Shown here: positions 1-4,549 of the stretch, piece after piece
Layout: each line of letters begins with the position of its first letter
Position numbering within the stretch: the first letter of the stretch is position 1
NCBI GenBank assembly: GCA_003164255.1
Contig: PLST01000535.1
Coordinates: forward strand, 1-5,238
Direction: 5' to 3'
Length of the DNA stretch: 5,238 nucleotides
DNA from: Acidobacteriaceae bacterium
Lineage (GTDB): Bacteria; Acidobacteriota; Terriglobia; Terriglobales; Acidobacteriaceae
The notes under the pieces: generated by a model
What the model was told of the DNA's origin: nothing
Databases searched by the model: none
The model's input: only the letters and a program-made list of their open reading frames with translations
Program-made: the position numbers and the translations under genes

Positions 1-257
1 TGAGGTGGTTTGTATCAGGGCACGACTTTAGTCGTGCCGAAAAGTCCGCAAAATAAAGTTCGGGCTTTAGCCCCTGCTAATTTCGCCCGGTCGCAGATGC
101 CTTTTTCCGCAGCCTTGTCAGCCCCTGCAATGGCCCCATGTCCAAAAAACTCCGTCGCCGGCGAGTTTCGTAACAGCCTGTTTAGCTTGGGGTCGAAGAA
201 ACCTACGATTCATCCGGAGTCCCGTAGGGACGGCGCAAACAGCCCGCCAACAAAAAC
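1..257. repeat. Palindrome-rich intergenic stretch, REP/MITE-like debris
   Basis: I find no credible gene here. The stretch carries at least four short inverted repeats. GGCACGAC (19-26) pairs with GTCGTGCC (31-38) across TTTA. GGGCT (62-66) pairs with AGCCC (69-73) across TT. AAACTC (147-152) pairs with GAGTTT (163-168) across 10 nt. GTCCC (219-223) pairs with GGGAC (227-231) across GTA. The first two share the core CTTTAG at the loop. Two related segments, TTCCGCAGCCTTGTCAGC (106-123) and a CAGCCTGTTTAGC stretch (174-186), look like degenerate copies of one motif. The composition resembles dispersed palindromic repeats that I recall from acidobacterial genomes; that recollection is unverified. 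The last hairpin lies 27 nt past the sirtuin stop codon and could help end or stabilise that transcript, but no T-tract follows it. Confidence 0.55.
19..38. repeat. Perfect hairpin, 8-9 bp stem
   Basis: GGCACGAC and GTCGTGCC are exact reverse complements separated by TTTA. The inner T and A can also pair, giving 9 bp with a TT loop. No T-tract follows on either strand, so it is not a canonical terminator. It is best read as one unit of a dispersed palindromic repeat family, with the smaller CTTTAG-centred hairpin at 62-73 as a relative. Confidence 0.6.
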
Positions 258-974
258 CTACTCCACTGCAAACAGCCCAGGCAGCACCTCGCCCGCCTTG
301 CCTTCCACCACGCTCGTAAATGCGGCGGCGTTCAGCGGCTCCTCCGGTCCCACGTACACTCGGCGCGCCCCGTTCATCTTCGCCCAGTGCACAAAGTTAG
401 CCGCCGGGTACACTGACCCCGACGTGCCAACCACCAGCATCAGCGTCGCCCGGTCAATCTCGTCCCGGATCCGGTCCATCTCGAGGGGCATCTCCCCAAA
501 GAAAACAATGTGCGGCCGGTAGCGCCCGCCGCATGCGCAACGGCCCACCTCCGCCAGGCTGCCATAGATCGCGTGATCTTCAATCGGTGGCCGTCCGCAG
601 TCGTTCTCGCAGTGCGCCTTCCCCAGTTCTCCGTGCATGTGCACGAGGCGCACTGATCCCGCGCGCTCATGCAGGTCGTCCACATTCTGCGTACACAAAA
701 AGAACCGGTCGCCGATCTGCGCCTCAAGCTCCGCCAAAGCAAAGTGCGCCGCATTCGGCTCTGCCTTCTGCCCATCCATGCGCCTACCCGAGTAGAACTG
801 CCACACCAGCCCCGGATTTCGTTCCCATGCCTCCGGCGTGCATACGTCTTCAATCCGATTTCCCGCCCACAATCCATCGTCCGCGCGAAACGTGGGCAGC
901 CCGCTCTCCGCGCTGATCCCCGCGCCCGTCAGCACAAACACCCGATCGTCGCCGCCAATCCGAACCCGACTCAC
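258..974 (-). CDS. cobB: NAD-dependent protein deacylase, class III sirtuin (CobB/SIRT5-like)
   Basis: This cytoplasmic enzyme removes acyl groups from protein lysines using NAD+, releasing nicotinamide and O-acyl-ADP-ribose. The 238-residue protein is a complete sirtuin core. It has the NAD-binding GAGIS motif at residues 17-21 followed by SGLPTFR (24-30), TQNVDDLH at 95-102, and the catalytic-base His114 in HMHGEL. The zinc site appears to be Cys122, Cys126, Cys146 and Cys148. FGEMP is at 159-163 and the GTSGSVYPA nucleotide loop at 183-191. Tyr61 and Arg64 in FYSGRR match the Tyr-x-x-Arg pair that binds acidic acyl groups in CobB and SIRT5, so desuccinylase as well as deacetylase activity is expected (inference). 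The zinc cysteines have irregular spacing (C-x3-C and C-x-C), as is common in CobB-type proteins. The start is GTG at 974, supported by a strong Shine-Dalgarno; the stop is TAG. It lies 125 nt downstream of the oxidoreductase gene on the same strand, separated by a heptamer repeat tract. Confidence 0.95.
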   Translation of the reverse strand: MSRVRIGGDDRVFVLTGAGISAESGLPTFRADDGLWAGNRIEDVCTPEAWERNPGLVWQFYSGRRMDGQKAEPNAAHFALAELEAQIGDRFFLCTQNVDDLHERAGSVRLVHMHGELGKAHCENDCGRPPIEDHAIYGSLAEVGRCACGGRYRPHIVFFGEMPLEMDRIRDEIDRATLMLVVGTSGSVYPAANFVHWAKMNGARRVYVGPEEPLNAAAFTSVVEGKAGEVLPGLFAVE

Positions 975-980
975 CGCACG

Positions 981-986
981 CCTCCC
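981..986 (-). promoter_or_regulatory. Shine-Dalgarno site for the sirtuin gene
   Basis: On the minus strand this reads GGGAGG, 6 nt before the GTG codon at 974. It is the strongest ribosome-binding site in the window and decides the non-ATG start for the sirtuin, whose conserved core begins about 10 residues in. Confidence 0.8.
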
Positions 987-1014
987 ACCCAGCGCCCAGT
1001 AAAGGCCGCAGAGA

Positions 1015-1098
1015 AGCTAAGAGCTGATAGCTAGAATTTGATAGCTGAAGTTTGAAAACCGAAAACTCACCACTGTTCACTGACCACTGACCACTGTC
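1015..1098. repeat. Degenerate heptanucleotide tandem tract, about 12 units
   Basis: The 84 nt divide into twelve consecutive 7-mers with plus-strand consensus A-R-C-T-G-A-N. Examples are AGCTGAT (1022-1028), AGCTGAA (1043-1049), GTTTGAA (1050-1056) and CACTGAC twice in a row (1078-1084 and 1085-1091). Eleven of the twelve units have T in the fourth column and ten have C in the third. Units near the oxidoreductase stop are of the CACTGAC type and those near the sirtuin are of the AGCTGAT type, so the tract grades from one subtype into another. It fills most of the gap between the two genes and is clearly more A/T-rich than the flanking coding DNA. The unit is too short, and spacers are absent, for a CRISPR array. 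Similar heptamer tracts are known from cyanobacteria as STRR sequences. Confidence 0.75.
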
Positions 1099-1099
1099 T

Positions 1100-2068
1100 T
1101 CACGGCTCCAGCAAAATCTTGCCCGTCGTATTCCGCGACTCGAGTGCCGTCTGCGCCTGCGCTGCTTCCGCAAGCGGGAAAATGTGCTCGGTGCGCAGCT
1201 TCAGTTGGCCGCTTGCCGCCCATCCGAGAATCTCGCCCGCACGCAGCTCCAATTCGGCGCGCGTAGCAATGTAGTGCCACAGCGTCGGCCGCGTCACGTA
1301 CAGCGACCCCTTGCCGCTGAGGATAATCGGATCAAACGGCGGCACGGCTCCGCTCGACCCGCCAAACAAGGCCAGCAGGCCGCGCGGCTTCAGGCAGTTC
1401 AGGCTTTTGTCGAACGTCGTCTTGCCCACCGAGTCGTACACCACGTCCACGCCCTTGCCGCCCGTCAGATTCTTGACCTCCGCCTCAAAGTCCTGCTCTG
1501 TATAAAGAATCACATCGCTGGCGCCGGCCTCCAGCGACAGCTCCGCCTTCGCGGTAGTGGACACGGTTGTGATCACCCGCGCTCCGATGCGCGCCGCCAG
1601 TTGCGTCAGCAACAGCCCAACGCCGCCCGCCCCCGCATGCACAAGCGCCGTATCTCCGGCCTTCAACGGAAACGTGGAGTAGGCAAGGTAATGTGCGGTC
1701 ATGCCCTGCAGCATCGCCGCTGCGGCCTGCTCCGGCGTCAGGCCCGCAGGCACTTTCACCAGTTGCGCAGCGGGCACAAGCGCGTATTCGGCGTAGCTGC
1801 CCATCACAGAGACCGATGCAACCAGGTCGCCCGCCGTGAATCCCTGTACCCCGGGCCCAAGCTCCTCCACCGTGCCCGACGCCTCGCTACCCGGCGTCAG
1901 TGGGAATGAGGCCTTGTACTGTCCCTTGCGAAAATAAATCTCAATAAAATTAACGCCTGTCGCTTCAATCCGAATCAACACCTGTCCGGGACCCGGATGC
2001 GGAATCGGCAGATCGGCCAGTTGAAGAACCTCAGGCCCGCCCGTCTCGAGAATCTGAATAGCTTTCAT
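1100..2068 (-). CDS. NADPH:quinone oxidoreductase, zinc-independent MDR family
   Basis: This is a cytoplasmic medium-chain dehydrogenase/reductase of the quinone oxidoreductase (QOR) subgroup, which reduces quinones or alpha,beta-unsaturated carbonyls with NADPH. The protein has 322 residues, the usual family length. The N-terminal GroES-like catalytic domain opens with MKAIQILETGGPEVL, typical of QOR, and includes the GVNFIEIYFRKG segment (38-49). The Rossmann domain carries the AGAGGVG nucleotide loop at 145-151 and GGKGVDVVYDSVG at 203-215. I see no structural or catalytic zinc-ligand cysteines, which separates it from the alcohol dehydrogenases. The ATG at 2068 is chosen because the family N-terminus starts there. 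The frame stays open to a TTG at 2140, adding 24 residues without family character. No good Shine-Dalgarno precedes the ATG, so a very short leader or weak initiation is possible. A terminator at 2165-2194 lies upstream, so the gene needs its own promoter in about 100 nt; I could not identify one. The exact substrate cannot be read from sequence. Confidence 0.92.
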   Translation of the reverse strand: MKAIQILETGGPEVLQLADLPIPHPGPGQVLIRIEATGVNFIEIYFRKGQYKASFPLTPGSEASGTVEELGPGVQGFTAGDLVASVSVMGSYAEYALVPAAQLVKVPAGLTPEQAAAAMLQGMTAHYLAYSTFPLKAGDTALVHAGAGGVGLLLTQLAARIGARVITTVSTTAKAELSLEAGASDVILYTEQDFEAEVKNLTGGKGVDVVYDSVGKTTFDKSLNCLKPRGLLALFGGSSGAVPPFDPIILSGKGSLYVTRPTLWHYIATRAELELRAGEILGWAASGQLKLRTEHIFPLAEAAQAQTALESRNTTGKILLEP

Positions 2069-2164
2069 GTAATGGTAAGAATGAACCCAGAGGGGGTTGT
2101 GGAGCAAGAAGATTTGAAAGCAGTCATCTGAGCCCTCCAATCACCCGTCGTCTCCAGGCAAACG

Positions 2165-2194
2165 AAAACCCCGCCCGAACAATGCCGAGCGGGG
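2165..2194 (-). terminator. Rho-independent terminator after the glycosyltransferase gene
   Basis: Reading leftward on the minus strand, CCCCGC (2194-2189) pairs with GCGGGG (2174-2169). An extra CG/CG pair sits inside past one mismatch, and a loop of about 8 nt separates the arms. TTTT follows the stem immediately (2168-2165). The stem begins 47 nt after the glycosyltransferase stop codon, beyond a heptamer repeat tract. On the plus strand the same stem is followed by TTTTT only after 7 nt, so it would be a poor terminator in that direction, where no gene needs one. Confidence 0.75.
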
Positions 2195-2204
2195 CCAGAC
2201 GTTT

Positions 2205-2239
2205 TTCTATTCCCTATTCCCTGTTCCCTATTCCCTGTC
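2205..2239. repeat. Heptanucleotide tandem tract, 5 units
   Basis: There are five consecutive 7-mers on the plus strand: one partial (TTCTATT), then CCCTATT, CCCTGTT, CCCTATT and CCCTGTC in order. They alternate at the fifth base (A or G) and are otherwise nearly identical. The tract ends 1 nt before the glycosyltransferase stop codon region (TAA at 2243-2241 on the minus strand) and sits between that stop and the terminator. In the same register it aligns with the CACTGTT/CACTGTC subtype of the tract at 1015-1098. Both tracts end in CTGTCTT on the plus strand. Confidence 0.8.
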
Positions 2240-2240
2240 T

Positions 2241-3245
2241 TTAAAAACTATCCTCTTTCCCTTCCGAGAGCATGCTCTGCTCATCGGCGGGAACAAGCCG
2301 CACCAGTCGGTCAACGGTATACGAGGTGGGATGCTGGCTCGTGAAGTAGTGCCGCACCTGCAACTCGCCCAGCAGGCCGATGGCCACCATCTGAATTCCG
2401 GAGACAATCAGCACTGAGCCAATCACGAACATGGGACCATGATGGTGCATCACGTCCATTGCGGGGTTGAGAATCTTCATGCCCAGCAGGATGGCCGCCA
2501 TGACGCTGCCGCCCATGATGCCCAGCAAGCCAAATCCGCCAAAGAAGTGGAGCGGGCGGCTCATATACCGCAGCAGAAAGCGGACGGTCAGCAAATCGAA
2601 GAACACCCGGAACGTGCGCCCGATGCCGTAGTGGCTCTTGCCGCACTCGCGATTCACGTTGCGGATGGGGATTTCGCAGATCGAGGCGCCATACCAGCTG
2701 GCAAGAGCCGGAATGAAGCGGTGCATCTCCCCGTAAAGCGGGATGTTTTGAATCACCTCGCGGCGATAGGCCTTGAAGGTGGTGCCGAAGTCGTGAATAT
2801 TCACGCCCGAGAGCCTCGCCAGCAGCCAGTTGGCGCAGCTTGAGGGGATGCGGCGCATCACCAGATTGTCCATGCGATCCTTGCGCCACCCCGAAACCAC
2901 GTCATACCCCTCGTCGAGTCTTTCAATAAAAGCGGGGATGTCGTTGGGGTCATGCTGCAGATCGCCGTCCATGGCCAGGATGAATTCCCCTGAGGCGTGA
3001 TCGAAACCTGCAGAAAGCGCGGATGTCTGTCCGAAGTTGCGACGCAGTTTCACTACCAGGACGCGACTGTCGACCGCGGCAATCTCCTCCAGCAGCTTGT
3101 ACGTCCGGTCGCGTGAGCCATCGTCCACCAGCACCATTTCGAAGCTGTCGCCAATCTGCTCCATCACCTGTTTCAGGCGGGCGTAGAGAACGGTGACGTT
3201 CTCTTCTTCGTTGTGGAAAGGGACGACAATGGAGAATTTGGCCAT
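2241..3245 (-). CDS. Family 2 glycosyltransferase with C-terminal membrane anchor (DPM1/GtrB/ArnC-like)
   Basis: This enzyme probably transfers a sugar from a nucleotide-sugar donor to a polyprenyl phosphate on the cytoplasmic face of the inner membrane, supplying lipid-linked sugar for envelope glycan or lipid modification. The 334-residue protein has a GT-A fold catalytic domain. It begins SIVVPFHNEEEN (5-16), followed by VLVDDGSRDRT (38-48), LRRNFGQTSALSAGF (67-81), and the metal-binding DxD as DGDLQ (93-97). HDFGTTFKAYRR (151-162) and NRECGKSHYGIGR (198-210) match conserved segments of the polyprenyl-phosphate glycosyltransferases. Two hydrophobic helices follow, roughly residues 232-257 and 271-295, then a cytoplasmic tail of about 35 residues rich in charge at its end. 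This two-helix layout is typical of GtrB/ArnC-like proteins. Donor and acceptor cannot be assigned. The start is ATG at 3245, immediately before the conserved beta-strand; no strong Shine-Dalgarno is seen. It lies 124 nt after the TPR gene with no terminator between them, so co-transcription is possible. Confidence 0.93.
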   Translation of the reverse strand: MAKFSIVVPFHNEEENVTVLYARLKQVMEQIGDSFEMVLVDDGSRDRTYKLLEEIAAVDSRVLVVKLRRNFGQTSALSAGFDHASGEFILAMDGDLQHDPNDIPAFIERLDEGYDVVSGWRKDRMDNLVMRRIPSSCANWLLARLSGVNIHDFGTTFKAYRREVIQNIPLYGEMHRFIPALASWYGASICEIPIRNVNRECGKSHYGIGRTFRVFFDLLTVRFLLRYMSRPLHFFGGFGLLGIMGGSVMAAILLGMKILNPAMDVMHHHGPMFVIGSVLIVSGIQMVAIGLLGELQVRHYFTSQHPTSYTVDRLVRLVPADEQSMLSEGKEDSF

Positions 3246-3264
3246 AGTGTTTGCTTAGATGCAA

Positions 3265-3300
3265 TTTCGGTAAAGGAAGTTTACAGATTCTTTCGTAAAG
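3265..3300. repeat. Repeated TTTCG(G)TAAAG motif upstream of the glycosyltransferase
   Basis: TTTCGGTAAAG at 3265-3275 recurs as TTTCGTAAAG at 3291-3300. Between them TTTAC (3280-3284) is the reverse complement of the GTAAA in each copy, so three alternating half-sites fall within 36 nt. The cluster is 20-55 nt upstream of the glycosyltransferase ATG. It could be an operator or a leader hairpin; no matching promoter hexamers were found, and chance is not excluded in this A/T-rich patch. Confidence 0.35.
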
Positions 3301-3319
3301 ATCCCGTATGGAGGCACAT

Positions 3320-3344
3320 GGCCCTTTGGTTGTACCAAGTGCCC
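3320..3344. other. Imperfect hairpin in the TPR-glycosyltransferase gap
   Basis: TTGGT (3326-3330) and ACCAA (3334-3338) pair around TGT. The stem can extend outward to 11 positions with two mismatches and one G-T pair (3320-3330 with 3334-3344). It begins 26 nt past the TPR stop codon in the direction of transcription. No T-tract follows on either strand, so it is not an intrinsic terminator by sequence; an mRNA-stabilising or processing hairpin is possible. Confidence 0.35.
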
Positions 3345-3369
3345 TTCTTGCAAAGGTTTCAGGACGGCC

Positions 3370-3681
3370 CTAGCGCTCCAATTCATCCAGCATTGCCTGC
3401 ATCTCACTGAGGGCATGGTTGTTGCCGGTGCGCCTCGCACTGGCAACTCCAGCCTTCAGCCGCTCGATCGCTTCGTCGGTCCTCCCCGCGTTCTCAAGCG
3501 TCTGCGCGGCCATAAAGTAGCCGGCCGTATAGTCCGGGTCGTTCGTCACCAGGGTTGTGAACTCCGCGATCGAGGCATCTGTGTCGCCACGGCTCGCCAG
3601 TTCCATCGCCACCCCATAGCGCGCGAAGCTGTTCTTCGGGTCCAGAGCCAGAATTTCTTTGAGTGCCGCAATCTTGTCCAT
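3370..3681 (-). CDS. Small tetratricopeptide-repeat protein
   Basis: This 103-residue soluble protein consists almost entirely of two TPR units, at about residues 17-50 (starting NSFARYGVAMEL) and 51-84 (starting YTAGYFMAAQTL). Each shows the TPR pattern of small residues at positions 8 and 20 and an acidic-Pro turn (NDPDY) between units. A short N-terminal helix (MDKIAALKEILALDP) looks like the second half of a preceding repeat. A C-terminal capping helix (NNHALSEMQAMLDELER) closes the fold. There is no signal peptide. TPRs mediate protein-protein contacts; the partner is unknown. I chose the ATG at 3681 because homology-like sequence begins there. The frame is open to a TTG at 3789, but the extra 36 residues are low-complexity and lack TPR character. 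The Shine-Dalgarno is weak. It faces the thioesterase gene across a 201-nt divergent region and precedes the glycosyltransferase on its strand. Confidence 0.82.
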   Translation of the reverse strand: MDKIAALKEILALDPKNSFARYGVAMELASRGDTDASIAEFTTLVTNDPDYTAGYFMAAQTLENAGRTDEAIERLKAGVASARRTGNNHALSEMQAMLDELER

Positions 3682-3794
3682 TTCGCTCGCATCGGGCCCG
3701 GGTTTCACCCGAGAGCCCAGGAAGATTTGCTTAATTGGCGGGGATTGCCGAAACTGGAACTGGAAGCCTGCACCAAAGTCCGCCGTCAACCTCT

Positions 3795-3800
3795 ATTGTA
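3795..3800 (-). promoter_or_regulatory. Possible -10 element for the TPR gene
   Basis: The minus strand reads TACAAT, five of six matches to the sigma-70 -10 consensus, in an otherwise G/C-rich divergent region. No recognisable -35 lies 16-19 nt upstream. If used, transcription would start near 3788 and leave a leader of about 107 nt before the ATG at 3681. This is a weak call. Confidence 0.25.
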
Positions 3801-3835
3801 GTTGCCGGCCGGACTCCCGCAGTTGAGGATCTCGC

Positions 3836-3857
3836 CCGTGCCGAAGCCGGGGCACGG
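3836..3857 (+). promoter_or_regulatory. GC-rich hairpin in the thioesterase leader
   Basis: CCGTGCC (3836-3842) and GGCACGG (3851-3857) are exact 7-bp inverted repeats around an 8-nt loop. The 3' arm ends 12 nt before the GGAG ribosome-binding site. A stem this stable close to the initiation region could be an operator or a translational control hairpin. No known riboswitch class is recognisable. Confidence 0.4.
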
Positions 3858-3869
3858 CAAACAGCCAAC

Positions 3870-3873
3870 GGAG
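3870..3873 (+). promoter_or_regulatory. Shine-Dalgarno site for the thioesterase gene
   Basis: GGAG lies 9 nt before the ATG at 3883. It supports that start over the upstream TTG at 3802, which has no ribosome-binding site, and over the second ATG at 3922, which is also preceded by a purine patch (AGGGAAA). Confidence 0.65.
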
Positions 3874-3882
3874 CAATGCATC

Positions 3883-4443
3883 ATGAACGAGCCGGAGACC
3901 AATCCGCAGGGAAACAATCCGATGACGCGTACTGTCCAGAGTACTCAGTCAGAGATGACTGAAATCATCCTGCCCAATGACACCAATACCCTCGGCAACC
4001 TGCTCGGCGGGCGGCTCATGCACTTCATTGATCTCACCGGCGCCATGGCGGCCTACCGTCATTCCCGCACCCACGTCGTTACCGCCGCCATGGACCATAT
4101 CGACTTCATCCGGCCCGTTCGCCTCGGCGACCTGCTCACTCTCAAGTCCAGCGTCAACCGTGCGTTTACCAGTTCCATGGAGACCGGCGTAAAAGTCTGG
4201 GCAGAAAATATGCGCACCGGCGGAGTAGTCCACGTCGCCAGCGCCTACCTGGTCTTCGTCGCCGTTGACGAGCACGGACGCCTGCAAAAAGTCCCACAAC
4301 TGGTACCCGAAACACCCGACGAAGTGCGCCGGTTTGCCGATGCACTGCGCCGTCGCCAGCACCGCGAGCGCGAGAGCGCTCGACGCAAGGAAGAGCGCCT
4401 GGTAACCGCGGCCCTTGAAGACCAGACCGACCCCAGCCGTTAA
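3883..4443 (+). CDS. Hotdog-fold acyl-CoA thioesterase (YciA/YkhA/ACOT family)
   Basis: This cytoplasmic enzyme hydrolyses acyl-CoA to free acid and CoA. The 186-residue protein holds one hotdog domain at about residues 25-142. Family signatures are PNDTNTLGNLLGGRLMHFID (31-50), in which Asp50 aligns with the catalytic Asp of YciA, then HVVTAAMDHIDFIRPVRLGD (64-83), FTSSMETGVKVWAEN (95-109) and ASAYLVFVAVDEHGR (119-133). The active site forms between subunits in this family, which are hexameric or trimers of dimers. The tail, VPETPDEVRRFADALRRRQHR and a strongly charged Arg/Glu-rich helix beyond, resembles YkhA-type proteins; the last 25 or so residues are probably helical or disordered. Chain-length preference cannot be read from sequence. 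The N-terminal 24 residues precede the domain and are Asn/Thr/Gln-rich, so a start at 3922 is an alternative. It is 106 nt upstream of the Mrp gene on the same strand, with no clear terminator between. Confidence 0.92.
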   Translation: MNEPETNPQGNNPMTRTVQSTQSEMTEIILPNDTNTLGNLLGGRLMHFIDLTGAMAAYRHSRTHVVTAAMDHIDFIRPVRLGDLLTLKSSVNRAFTSSMETGVKVWAENMRTGGVVHVASAYLVFVAVDEHGRLQKVPQLVPETPDEVRRFADALRRRQHRERESARRKEERLVTAALEDQTDPSR

Positions 4444-4531
4444 TTAAGTACGACCCGGAATCGAAGACTAAGCTCAAAAGACTTTCAGTCAAAGCAAGCC
4501 CTTGAATCAACGCAAGAGTTGAAAAAAAGAA

Positions 4532-4537
4532 AAGGAG
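4532..4537 (+). promoter_or_regulatory. Shine-Dalgarno site for the Mrp gene
   Basis: AAGGAG sits in a purine-rich run (4521-4537) and is followed by 12 nt before the ATG at 4550. The spacing is longer than ideal, but this is the only candidate, and an in-frame TGA at 4520-4522 bars any upstream start beyond it. Confidence 0.6.
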
Positions 4538-4549
4538 CAATCAAAAACT

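Noticed and set aside
219..231. Intrinsic terminator for the sirtuin gene
   Set aside because: The 5-bp stem has no following T-tract in the leftward direction, so it does not qualify on sequence alone.
10..522. Open frame of 170 codons on the plus strand across the palindrome region and the sirtuin 3' end
   Set aside because: Ser/Pro/Thr-rich low-complexity translation, half of it antisense to the well-supported sirtuin; no recognisable domain or ribosome site.
1015..1098. CRISPR array
   Set aside because: The units are 7 nt with no spacers and no cas genes are nearby; this is a simple tandem tract.
1184..1909. Open frame of 241 codons on the plus strand inside the oxidoreductase gene
   Set aside because: Arg/Gln/His-rich translation typical of the antisense of a GC-rich gene; the opposite strand has a full family match.
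3787..3789. TTG at 3789 as the start of the TPR protein
   Set aside because: The extra 36 residues show no TPR pattern, and the AGAGG before the TTG touches it with no spacing; the ATG at 3681 fits the domain boundary.
3949..4362. Open frame of 137 codons on the minus strand inside the thioesterase
   Set aside because: Antisense shadow of a gene with clear hotdog-domain motifs.
258..4443. A linked acyl-metabolism module joining the sirtuin and the thioesterase
   Set aside because: The two genes are on opposite strands, about 2.9 kb apart, with unrelated genes and a terminator between; nothing in the sequence ties them together.
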